Notes under the pieces: model-generated
Databases searched by the model: none
What the model was told of the DNA's origin: nothing
The model's input: only the letters and a program-made list of their open reading frames with translations
Translations under genes and position numbers: made by a program
From: Pseudoduganella danionis
GTDB lineage: Bacteria > Pseudomonadota > Gammaproteobacteria > Burkholderiales > Burkholderiaceae_D
Assembly (NCBI RefSeq): GCF_009720775.1
Contig: NZ_WNKW01000002.1
Coordinates: 558,001 to 622,000 of the forward strand
Length of the DNA: 64,000 nt
Direction of reading: 5' to 3'
Shown here: positions 9,283 to 15,246 of the stretch, piece after piece
Numbering within the stretch: the first letter of the stretch is position 1
How the letters are laid out: each line of letters begins with the position of its first letter

Positions 9283-9288
9283 TAGAAT
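9283..9288 (+). promoter_or_regulatory. -10 box candidate for ssrA
   Basis: TAGAAT 13 bases before the predicted mature 5' end of tmRNA, a suitable distance for a start near 9295 and RNase P trimming. The only good -35 (TTGACG, 9251-9256) is 26 bases away, too far for a standard promoter, so this call is weak. Confidence 0.35.
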
Positions 9289-9300
9289 GGTGGTGTCTGT

Positions 9301-9660
9301 GGGGCCGACCTGGTTTCGACGTGGGTTGCAAAGCAGAACAGGGCATACCGAGGCCTGGTTACCTCGTAAATACACCCAGAAATCAATAACTGCAAACGAT
9401 AACTCGTACGCACTGGCAGCCTAAGGGCTGTTAGCTCCTAAACGCTTCTTCCCTGGGGCGGACCGTTAAAAGTCATGGAGTCATTTACAGGGAATCGCGC
9501 TGTAACGGGTCACTTGAAGCAGCGCTAAATTTAAGGTGAATCGCCTGTCCATAACGTGCACATCCGTGCTGTACAGGTTAAATTAAATGATAGTGCTAAG
9601 TATGTAGAACTGTCTGTGGAGTGCTTGCGGACGCGGGTTCAATTCCCGCCGGCTCCACCA
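9301..9660 (+). ncRNA. ssrA: transfer-messenger RNA (tmRNA)
   Basis: 360 bases. The 5' end GGGGCCG pairs with CGGCUCC just before the encoded CCA at 9658-9660, forming the tRNA-like acceptor stem. The T-arm CGCGGGTTCAATTCCCGC is at 9632-9649. The resume reading frame at 9392-9424 encodes the degradation tag ANDNSYALAA followed by TAA, close to the E. coli ANDENYALAA tag with its AA protease signal. tmRNA with SmpB rescues stalled ribosomes and marks the product for ClpXP. The 3' end of ssrA is a well-known integration hot spot, relevant to the accessory island that follows. Confidence 0.98.
9392..9424 (+). other. tmRNA tag-peptide reading frame
   Basis: GCA at 9392 is the resume codon; the frame reads A-N-D-N-S-Y-A-L-A-A-stop, ending at 9424. 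The C-terminal LAA matches known protease degrons. Confidence 0.95.
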
Positions 9661-9668
9661 CTGGATGC

Positions 9669-9709
9669 AAAATAAAAGGCCCGGCGCTATGCGTCGGGCC
9701 TTTTATTTT
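9669..9709 (+). terminator. strong terminator of ssrA
   Basis: A 15-bp perfect stem (9669-9683 with 9695-9709), extended by one GU and two GC pairs to a 5-base loop CTATG (9687-9691). The right arm ends TTTTATTTT. It begins 9 bases after tmRNA. Symmetric A/T ends make it bidirectional, so it may also stop minus-strand transcription from the island genes. Confidence 0.92.
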
Positions 9710-9726
9710 GGCCGCAGGCTTCAACT

Positions 9727-9745
9727 GGCGGGAATTGAACCCGCG
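9727..9745 (-). repeat. inverted 19-base copy of tmRNA T-arm
   Basis: Bases 9727-9745 are the exact reverse complement of tmRNA positions 9632-9650. Flanking bases do not match, and the 80 bases on the far side cannot be folded into a tRNA, so this is a fragment. It may be a remnant of an integration event. Confidence 0.75.
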
Positions 9746-9770
9746 GGACGCGGGGCCGTGCGGGGAATTC

Positions 9771-9898
9771 GGCGCGCAAGCGCGCCGCCCGCGCGGCGGG
9801 TTGCGCTTGCAAGCGCAACCCTCTCCGATTCGCCCGACTAGAAATCGCCGTAGGCGATTTCGCGCGAGCGCGAGCGAGCGCTGGCCGCCGCAGGCGGC
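9771..9898. repeat. cluster of GC-rich palindromes
   Basis: Consecutive hairpins: GGCGCGC-AA-GCGCGCC (9771-9786); CCGCC...GGCGG (9785-9799); a perfect 24-base palindrome at 9798-9821; GAAATCGCC-GTA-GGCGATTTC (9841-9861); GCCGCC-GCA-GGCGGC (9884-9898). Nearly every base lies in a stem. No coding function is apparent. Confidence 0.85.
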
Positions 9899-10000
9899 GT
9901 GCCGATTTTCTCTACAGTAAGATTGTCTTTGATTAGTCTATTGTCTGCTTACGCCCCGAAGCGGACGTTCTCAGTAGCCATTAGAGTTTAAGGCAGCCGG

Positions 10001-10288
10001 TTAGCGCGACTTATTTTCCGTCCGTGAAGCTATATCAGGTATGGACTCAGATGGCGAGATGATCGTTTTAACACTTGCTTTGTCGATAAGCCGCTCTTTA
10101 GCGACCGATGCAAATGTGCGATTGGTCTTTTTTGCCTCATTTATTACTTCCAACAGCATCTCCCCTGAAATGGGCTTGGCGTCACTAATTATTATGGTCG
10201 AAAGATCAAAAGTGGCATCCTCGTAGCGTTCCGTTGGCTCCGTGTCATCGATGACAACCTCTGGATCAAGTTCTACAGCCTGCTGCAT
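10001..10288 (-). CDS. hypothetical acidic small protein of the ssrA island
   Basis: 95 residues, family not recognised. The N-terminal third is strongly acidic (ELDPEVVIDDTEPTERYED); the rest is predicted mixed helix with a basic stretch (EAKKTNRTFASVAKERLIDK) and a Ser/Pro-rich tail. Its start lies 16 bases inside the end of the upstream 202-residue gene, so translation is coupled and the products may interact. A small acidic partner overlapping a larger gene resembles toxin-antitoxin layouts, but nothing in the sequence proves that. Base composition is AT-richer than the flanking core genome. Confidence 0.65.
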   Translation of the reverse strand: MQQAVELDPEVVIDDTEPTERYEDATFDLSTIIISDAKPISGEMLLEVINEAKKTNRTFASVAKERLIDKASVKTIISPSESIPDIASRTENKSR

Positions 10289-10881
10289 TCCAGCCCCCCC
10301 GGGCCGAAACCCGCACGTACTGTCGGCAACTCACTCGCCGCAAACATAAAAAGGTCTCGGTCTGAGAATGGAACATGGAAGTCATTGAAGTTTAAAAATT
10401 CACGGCCATCGATTCGCATTTGAAAGTGATAATGTGGATAGGATGAAAACCCATTACCATGACCAGCTAGATCGTTTCTAGAGCAGTCAAATGTCCACTC
10501 AATATTTTTCCATTTAATCGTGTAGCTAATAATCTTCCGTTCGGCTTTTTCTTCCTTCAAATCATTGATATTGCGAAGTGGCTTCTCTTGATTTGCACAC
10601 CAACGCAGAAATGCAGCGATGTTGTGGTAGTCATATTTTTCATAAATTTTAGGAAAGTCCTTTTTTTTAAATTTTGTCCGCCTTAGAAGCCAATGCGTGC
10701 ACGGAGAGTCGGTACGCATTTGGTCAAAATCCTCACCACAAAGATAACAATTTCCTTTAAGGTAAGCTCCTTCGAAAGCGGCGAATTGTTGGTCATATTC
10801 TTCTTGGTCTTTTCGATTGCCAAGTTCAGTCTGCTCGTCGCTAAGCGACTCGAGAAAGATTCTAACTTTTTCTGCGTCCAT
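10273..10881 (-). CDS. hypothetical protein with CxxC...CxH motif
   Basis: 202 residues, no confident family. C45-x2-C48 and C61-x-H63 (NCYLCGEDF...SPCTHW) look like a small zinc site. The C-terminal half has closely spaced His/Asn/Asp residues: GHGNG (about 140-144), H150-Y-H152, then FNDFH169. These could form a metal or nuclease-like active site, but the fold is unassigned. AT-rich, with a Lys-rich run (RRTKFKKKDF). The overlapping downstream 95-residue gene and the HEPN-like gene 37 bases upstream make this a three-gene minus-strand unit. Candidate effector of a defence or toxin system; inference only. Confidence 0.68.
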   Translation of the reverse strand: MDAEKVRIFLESLSDEQTELGNRKDQEEYDQQFAAFEGAYLKGNCYLCGEDFDQMRTDSPCTHWLLRRTKFKKKDFPKIYEKYDYHNIAAFLRWCANQEKPLRNINDLKEEKAERKIISYTIKWKNIEWTFDCSRNDLAGHGNGFSSYPHYHFQMRIDGREFLNFNDFHVPFSDRDLFMFAASELPTVRAGFGPGGLECSRL

Positions 10882-10918
10882 AATTGTTGCGCGTCATCGC
10901 ATCCAAATTAATAGAAAG

Positions 10919-11422
10919 TTATGTTGCATCTGGGTACAACCAATCAATTACTTTGCAACGAAACGCCTCAAGCGATTTTGCAGTGGCGCTCAGTTTAAGA
11001 AGATCGGAGTCGAACGCCTCAGGCTGGAGCTCCTCCTCCTTAATTTCACGCTCCCCGCTACTGCCCCGTAATTTTGAATTGGTGCGAAGAAGACCTTCTC
11101 GGCCGTGAACGTTAATCCAAGGGTTGTATTTGGAATGAACAAGCTCATTCCGACGTTCACCAAGTTTTCCGAGTTCAACAACCAGCTTGTGAAACTCAGT
11201 TTTCGCGAGCGGGTCAGTATTCTTACGAAGATCAATGAAGCGAGCGAAAAGGGCATCAACGGTTTTTAAGCGTTTGCTATATTCGAGTTCGTGGACCAGG
11301 ATTCGAACGGTCTCGCCTTCGGTATCCGCAAGCAGCTCAAGTAGGTTGTTTACAGACTCCTCCAGATGCTGGAAGAGAACGATAAAGCGGCCAAGTTGAT
11401 GATACGCAGTGACTGTGCTCAT
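10919..11422 (-). CDS. HEPN-like protein with R-N-x3-H motif
   Basis: 167 residues, almost entirely helical. It contains ERRNELVHS with R91-N92-x3-H96, the R-x4-6-H signature of HEPN ribonucleases in which the residue after Arg is typically Asn/Asp/His. The N-terminal FIVLFQHLEESVNNLLELL also fits a HEPN first helix. HEPN RNases act in toxin-antitoxin, Abi and CRISPR contexts, cutting RNA as dimers. I use the ATG at 11420-11422; an upstream TTG at 11452 is possible and no clear Shine-Dalgarno exists for either. First gene of the three-gene unit that runs to 10001. Family assignment is motif-based. Confidence 0.68.
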   Translation of the reverse strand: MSTVTAYHQLGRFIVLFQHLEESVNNLLELLADTEGETVRILVHELEYSKRLKTVDALFARFIDLRKNTDPLAKTEFHKLVVELGKLGERRNELVHSKYNPWINVHGREGLLRTNSKLRGSSGEREIKEEELQPEAFDSDLLKLSATAKSLEAFRCKVIDWLYPDAT

Positions 11423-11588
11423 AATTTTTAGCGTGGCATAGATAATTAACAATATAGTATGTTCAGTTATAGGAAGGAGGAATCTCTGTAGACGCCGGCC
11501 ACCGGCGGTTTTTGGCCGAAGATCGACCGTCAGCTAATGGCCGTTCTCAGTCATTATTCCCTTGCCGAGAATGGGGCGTCTAAATCCT

Positions 11589-12323
11589 TTACCGAAGTAC
11601 CCGTACGATCTCAGCAAGCAAGACATCTAATGCAGCCTTGAAGTCGACCTGTGCTGCTGCTGGAAGCACTTCCGATTTCCGGATCTGCTGATGTAGATGC
11701 ATATCTGCGATCTTGCGCATGGAGCCGTCTAGGAGTTTCATCTGGTCGCTGAAAGAACGGGGTGCAGTGTAATTATTGGCGACCTCAGAAAATTTTTTGC
11801 ATCCAAGGATGGGAGACACATGATCTGCTATTGCCCGCACAAGCATGGCAGTTGCCATATGCATTTGATTTTGGTGAGCTAGATTTACCTCCTCCAGCAA
11901 ACGAACTAATTTCCTTAAATCCCATTGATGTGACTGTACGGCTCGCATTTCGAGGATTCGTTGAGCGTCAACGTAAAGTAGAATTTGAACTCCTCCAGGC
12001 ACTCTTACTGGCTGAGATTTTTTTCGACGTACTTGGTTAAGCGCGCCTTCTACAATGGCAATAGCCTCCAATAGCTCATCCGGCGTAGGGGGATTCCATG
12101 CACCGAAACCGCTTAGGTTCTGCATCTTAAGCAACGGGACGCCAAAATCATTTAATCCGCCTAAGCCGGCATTCACTACGCTCTTTGCCTCTATTACCAA
12201 GCGTTTAAATGTGGCCCGGTCCGACCCATCAAGGCTAGGAATCGAAGAGTCCGCCGGTACATTGAAACGGTGCTGTAAAGCTCGAAGCTCCTCCAAAACA
12301 TGCTCTATCTGCGACTCGTGCAT
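11589..12323 (-). CDS. hypothetical helical protein with R-x4-H motif
   Basis: 244 residues. The C-terminal half (about 145-244) has the run AMLVRAIADHVSPILGC with R163-x4-H168, then FSEVANNY and MRKIADMHLHQQIRK. I recall this block as a recurrent one in accessory-region proteins, but I cannot name the family. The R-x4-H spacing in a helical context is compatible with a HEPN-type RNase site, with lower confidence than for the neighbouring gene. The N-terminal part is helical with an isolated GLGGLNDFG stretch. The gene stands alone between two spacers that each carry a TTTTGGCCG-type motif. AT-richer than the core genome. Confidence 0.68.
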   Translation of the reverse strand: MHESQIEHVLEELRALQHRFNVPADSSIPSLDGSDRATFKRLVIEAKSVVNAGLGGLNDFGVPLLKMQNLSGFGAWNPPTPDELLEAIAIVEGALNQVRRKKSQPVRVPGGVQILLYVDAQRILEMRAVQSHQWDLRKLVRLLEEVNLAHQNQMHMATAMLVRAIADHVSPILGCKKFSEVANNYTAPRSFSDQMKLLDGSMRKIADMHLHQQIRKSEVLPAAAQVDFKAALDVLLAEIVRVLR

Positions 12324-12438
12324 ACGCCCTCTAGGTTAAGCTATCATTTACGCCTGAAAAAGCTATTGGTTAAGAGGTCTTAAAAAAACGATTGGGATTA
12401 CCTAGGTCCGCTTTTGGCCGTATTTGGACAAGATTCCT

Positions 12439-13176
12439 CTATTTCAAGCGAACGTATAGATGGACGATAGGAGAGTCATCCCTGTGTACTTCTTTCACTT
12501 CAATAAATGAAAGTTTGCGCATGAGCTCTCCCAGTTTTTGGCAACCGTAATTACGCGGGTCGAAGGCGGGACTATTTTTTATTATTAGCGCTCCAACACC
12601 AGCGAGAGCAGCGAAGCCATCATCTCGAGCAAATGCGGTAATGGCCTTGCGAATGATAACCTCAGTTTCACCCAGATTGATAGAAGAAGGCTTTGTTGCT
12701 TCCTTGTCCATTGCTGACTTTGCTGGCTGCGCCGCTGCAGCTGGCCTTAGGATTTCGGTATAGATGAACTTGTCACACGCAGCCACAAATGCCGCAGGAG
12801 TTTTCTTTTCACCGAAGCCATACACGACCAAACCTGCTTCACGAATACGAGTTGCCAAGCGCGTAAAGTCGCTATCCGAGGACACTAAGCAGAATCCATC
12901 AAGTTGCTGCGCATGAAGCAAATCCATTGCATCGATAATGAGCGAAGAGTCGGTTGAATTCTTTCCGGTAGTGTAGTTGAACTGCTGAATTGGTTGAATC
13001 GCCATCAAATGCAGTGTGTCTTTCCAGCCCTTTAGATTGGTGGTTGTCCAGTCACCGTAAGCCCGCTTTACCGAAGCCGTTCCATAAGTAGACACCTCTT
13101 CAAGAAGCTCTTTTACGATAGACGCTTGAGCGTTATCGGCGTCAATCAGAACTGCTAATTTTGCGTTTGTGGTCAT
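12439..13176 (-). CDS. NYN domain (PIN-like RNase) plus OST-HTH/LOTUS protein
   Basis: 245 residues, two domains. Residues 5-145 form a NYN/DUF88 (LabA-like) domain with the conserved acidic residues of the PIN-like active site: D12 and D14 in LIDADNA, D76 and D82/D85 in STDSSLIIDAMDLL, D101 and D103 in SSDSDF. After an Ala/Pro linker, residues 170-245 match an OST-HTH (LOTUS) domain (VIIRKAITAF...NYGCQKLGELMRKL), an RNA-binding winged helix. Predicted to be a metal-dependent ribonuclease targeted by its LOTUS domain. The family is widespread in bacteria but its physiological target is not established. Lone gene between two spacer motifs of the island. Confidence 0.88.
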   Translation of the reverse strand: MTTNAKLAVLIDADNAQASIVKELLEEVSTYGTASVKRAYGDWTTTNLKGWKDTLHLMAIQPIQQFNYTTGKNSTDSSLIIDAMDLLHAQQLDGFCLVSSDSDFTRLATRIREAGLVVYGFGEKKTPAAFVAACDKFIYTEILRPAAAAQPAKSAMDKEATKPSSINLGETEVIIRKAITAFARDDGFAALAGVGALIIKNSPAFDPRNYGCQKLGELMRKLSFIEVKEVHRDDSPIVHLYVRLK

Positions 13177-13255
13177 AAGTATCCAGTTACCCTCAAACTA
13201 CGCTTTCATATCCCAAAGTTAAATTTAACCTACCGGCTTGAAATCTAACATCTGT

Positions 13256-13275
13256 CTGCTTTTGGCCGAAAGCAG
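13256..13275. repeat. island spacer palindrome, best copy
   Basis: CTGCTTT-TGGCCG-AAAGCAG, 7-bp stem and 6-base loop. Related copies: 12406-12429 (GTCC...GGAC around CTTTTGGCCG), 11509-11520 (TTTTTGGCCGAA) and, more diverged, about 9944-9967. Each copy lies in a spacer of the ssrA island. Confidence 0.65.
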
Positions 13276-13464
13276 TCTGCGCCTAGTGTGTCAGCATTGT
13301 GACCAAGCGGTGTAAAAGGCTCTCTAACTTTCAAGTGCTCTAATTACTTCGCAGACATTCAGCGTAACATATTGCCATTTTGAAAAATTCACGCTTTGTC
13401 ACTCTTGACGATATTTAAAGATCTGAACCTGAATGATGGGCAATATGCAGCAGTCAGCGGAGGG

Positions 13465-13498
13465 ATATGCTAGTTCGGTATCGAACTAGAGTGCATAT
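13465..13498. repeat. nested inverted repeat
   Basis: CTAGTTCG (13470-13477) pairs with CGAACTAG (13482-13489) around a 4-base loop. Outside it, ATATG (13465-13469) faces CATAT (13494-13498) across a short bulge. There is no T-run, so it looks more like an operator or element end than a terminator. Confidence 0.6.
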
Positions 13499-13726
13499 AG
13501 GCAATTGAAAACGAGAAGGTTTGTAAGCTCGTGGTAGAACGTGAAATTAGCGTAGCGTTGTAATCCAAGTGGATTAAGGGCAATTGCAGGATCGTCGCTA
13601 TGCTGATTGGAGAGGGGAGTCGTCGGAACTGCTTGACCCGCGTATTTGGCGACGCAGTTGTGCCTACCGCCAGGTAGAAAGTGGTGGGGGCAGGGGGATC
13701 CCCAATTCAAGGAAATGGATAGGACT

Positions 13727-13748
13727 ACTGCCAGCTGAAACTGGCAGT
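13727..13748 (-). terminator. hairpin after gph
   Basis: ACTGCCAG (13727-13734) and CTGGCAGT (13741-13748), loop CTGAAA, just downstream of the gph stop on the minus strand. No T-run follows, so terminator activity is uncertain. Confidence 0.4.
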
Positions 13749-13753
13749 GGTAG

Positions 13754-14446
13754 TTAAGCGGCCAGTTCAGCCTGCTGGCGTAGACAATCGCGCAGTAGGG
13801 CAAGCAGTTGCAGCGGTTGAGTATGCAGATAATCAGCCTGCCAGCTCAGCGGCTCTTCGGCGCCAGCATAGCCCCAGCCAGCGGCGATGGTCAGCATACC
13901 TGCCGCCTTGCCCGCCTGAATATCGCGCAGATCGTCGCCCACATACCAGCACTGTTCCGGTGCCACACCGAGGCGGCGTGCCGCTTCCAGCAGCGGTTCC
14001 GGATGCGGCTTGGCATGCGCCGTGGTGTCGCCCGAAATGGCGCAACCGGCGTGACCCAGCCCGATCTGCGGCAGCAGCGGATCGGTAAAGCGCTGCGATT
14101 TATTGGTTACCACACCCCAGCGCAGTCCAGCCGCCTCGATGCCATCGAGCAGTTCCTGTACACCGTCGAACAGGCCGCTGTTGACGGCCATGGCAGCCTG
14201 ATAGTTGGCGAAGAAGCCGTCACGCAGCACGGCAAAGCCTTCATCTTCCGGCGTCAGGCCGAAGGCCGCACCGATCATGCCGCGCGCACCGGCCGAAGCG
14301 GTCGGGCGCAGTACATGGTAAGCAGTTGGCTCCAGTCCGCGCTCGGTGCGCAGCAGGTTGACGGCGGCGGCCAGATCGGGCGCCGTATCGGCCAGCGTGC
14401 CATCGAGGTCGAACAGTATGGCGCGCGGCGCAGCAGGGTGGCTCAT
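13754..14446 (-). CDS. gph: phosphoglycolate phosphatase (HAD family)
   Basis: 230 residues. HAD motif I is ILFDLDGTLADTAPDL with the nucleophile and acid Asp; motif II is the Thr in VVTNKS; motif IV is WYVGDDLRDIQAG. A helical cap lies between motifs I and II. It hydrolyses 2-phosphoglycolate, formed for instance during DNA-end repair, in the cytosol. The start is 14 bases after the ubiG stop, so ubiG-gph form an operon, a pairing common in betaproteobacteria. The closely related MupP activity (MurNAc-6-phosphate phosphatase) cannot be excluded by sequence alone. Confidence 0.92.
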   Translation of the reverse strand: MSHPAAPRAILFDLDGTLADTAPDLAAAVNLLRTERGLEPTAYHVLRPTASAGARGMIGAAFGLTPEDEGFAVLRDGFFANYQAAMAVNSGLFDGVQELLDGIEAAGLRWGVVTNKSQRFTDPLLPQIGLGHAGCAISGDTTAHAKPHPEPLLEAARRLGVAPEQCWYVGDDLRDIQAGKAAGMLTIAAGWGYAGAEEPLSWQADYLHTQPLQLLALLRDCLRQQAELAA

Positions 14447-14460
14447 GGGCTAGGTCTTTC

Positions 14461-15156
14461 TTACAGCGGACGGGTGGCAGCGACCAGATAGTTGACGCTG
14501 GTATCGTTGTTGAGCGAGTAGAACTTGGTCAGCGGGTTGTAGCCCATGCCCTTGAAGCCCGCCACATCCAGACCGGCGCTGCGGATGTACTGCGACAGCT
14601 CGGACGGGGTGATGAACTTCTCGTAGTCGTGTGTACCTTTGGGCAGCATGCGCAGCAAGTATTCGGCACCGAGAATCGCAAACAGATACGATTTCGGGTT
14701 GCGGTTCAGGGTCGAGAAGAACACATGGCCGCCCGGTTTCACCAGCGTGGCCGCGGCGCGCACGATGGCGCCCGGATCGGGTACGTGCTCCAGCATTTCC
14801 ATGCAGGTCACCACATCGTACTGGCCGGCTTCTTCGGCGGCCATGGCTTCGGCCGAAATCAGCTTGTAGCGCACTGCCACGCCCGATTCCAGCGAGTGCA
14901 GGTCGGCCACTTTCAGGGCTTTTTCGCCCAGATCGATGCCCGTCACATTGGCGCCCTTGCGTGCCATCGATTCACTGAGAATGCCGCCACCGCAACCGAT
15001 GTCGATCACTTTCTTGCCGGCCAGCGGCACGCGCGCATTGATCCATTCCAGACGTAGCGGATTGATTTCGTGCAGCGGACGGAATTCGGAAGTGGGGTCC
15101 CACCAGCGGTGGGCCAGGTCGGCAAATTTCTGCAGTTCTAATGGATCGGCGTTCAT
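14461..15156 (-). CDS. ubiG: ubiquinone biosynthesis O-methyltransferase UbiG
   Basis: 231 residues, class I SAM-dependent methyltransferase. SAM motif I is [16 protein letters not shown]; the acidic motif II is [11 protein letters not shown]; the post-motif is [16 protein letters not shown]. UbiG performs both O-methylations in coenzyme Q synthesis. The N-terminal [20 protein letters not shown] is typical of the family. It leads the ubiG-gph operon. It is separated from the same-strand ompA gene upstream by a terminator at 15207-15228, so it has its own promoter in or near that 90-bp gap. Confidence 0.97.
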   Translation of the reverse strand: MNADPLELQKFADLAHRWWDPTSEFRPLHEINPLRLEWINARVPLAGKKVIDIGCGGGILSESMARKGANVTGIDLGEKALKVADLHSLESGVAVRYKLISAEAMAAEEAGQYDVVTCMEMLEHVPDPGAIVRAAATLVKPGGHVFFSTLNRNPKSYLFAILGAEYLLRMLPKGTHDYEKFITPSELSQYIRSAGLDVAGFKGMGYNPLTKFYSLNNDTSVNYLVAATRPL

Positions 15157-15206
15157 AGTGTTTTTCTCAAAAGCGAATCCCGCTATTCTAAATCAGCAGG
15201 CGTAAA

Positions 15207-15228
15207 AAAACCCGCCGAAGCGGGTTTT
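15207..15228 (-). terminator. rho-independent terminator of ompA
   Basis: CCCGC-CGAA-GCGGG stem (15211-15224) flanked by an A-run on the left and TTTT on the right. On the minus strand a run of seven T follows the stem. It lies between the ompA stop and the ubiG start. Confidence 0.88.
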
Positions 15229-15246
15229 CCTTGATGCGGTGGGCAA

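Larger units (their letters stand above)
9661..10000. other. gene-free spacer after ssrA with hairpin cluster
   Basis: Holds the ssrA terminator, an inverted copy of the tmRNA T-arm (9727-9745), a run of GC-rich palindromes (9771-9898) and a diverged copy of the island spacer motif (about 9940-9975). No coding frame here is convincing; the 99-codon plus-strand frame at 9621-9920 runs through tmRNA and the hairpins. Confidence 0.8.
13177..13753. other. gene-free region at right end of island
   Basis: 577 bases without a convincing gene. It contains the best copy of the spacer palindrome (13256-13275), a nested inverted repeat at 13465-13498 and a hairpin next to gph (13727-13748). The minus-strand frame at 13486-13803 has no recognisable protein and overlaps gph. 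Confidence 0.7.

Noticed and set aside
9251..9288. Standard sigma-70 promoter TTGACG/TAGAAT for ssrA
   Set aside because: The spacing is 26 bases, too long; only the -10 candidate is kept, at low confidence.
9728..9810. Possible minus-strand tRNA using the T-arm-like sequence
   Set aside because: Only the T-arm matches; the remaining bases form unrelated palindromes and no acceptor, D or anticodon arm can be built.
9621..9920. 99-codon plus-strand reading frame
   Set aside because: It begins inside tmRNA and runs through the terminator and the hairpin cluster; the translation is an artefact of GC-rich palindromes.
9940..13280. Integron attC sites in the island spacers
   Set aside because: The spacer motifs lack the RYYYAAC/GTTRRRY core sites and no integron integrase is present, so cassette-like layout is described without that label.
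13486..13803. 105-codon minus-strand reading frame
   Set aside because: It overlaps the 3' end of gph, has no ribosome-binding site or recognisable domain, and its composition looks like translated spacer DNA.
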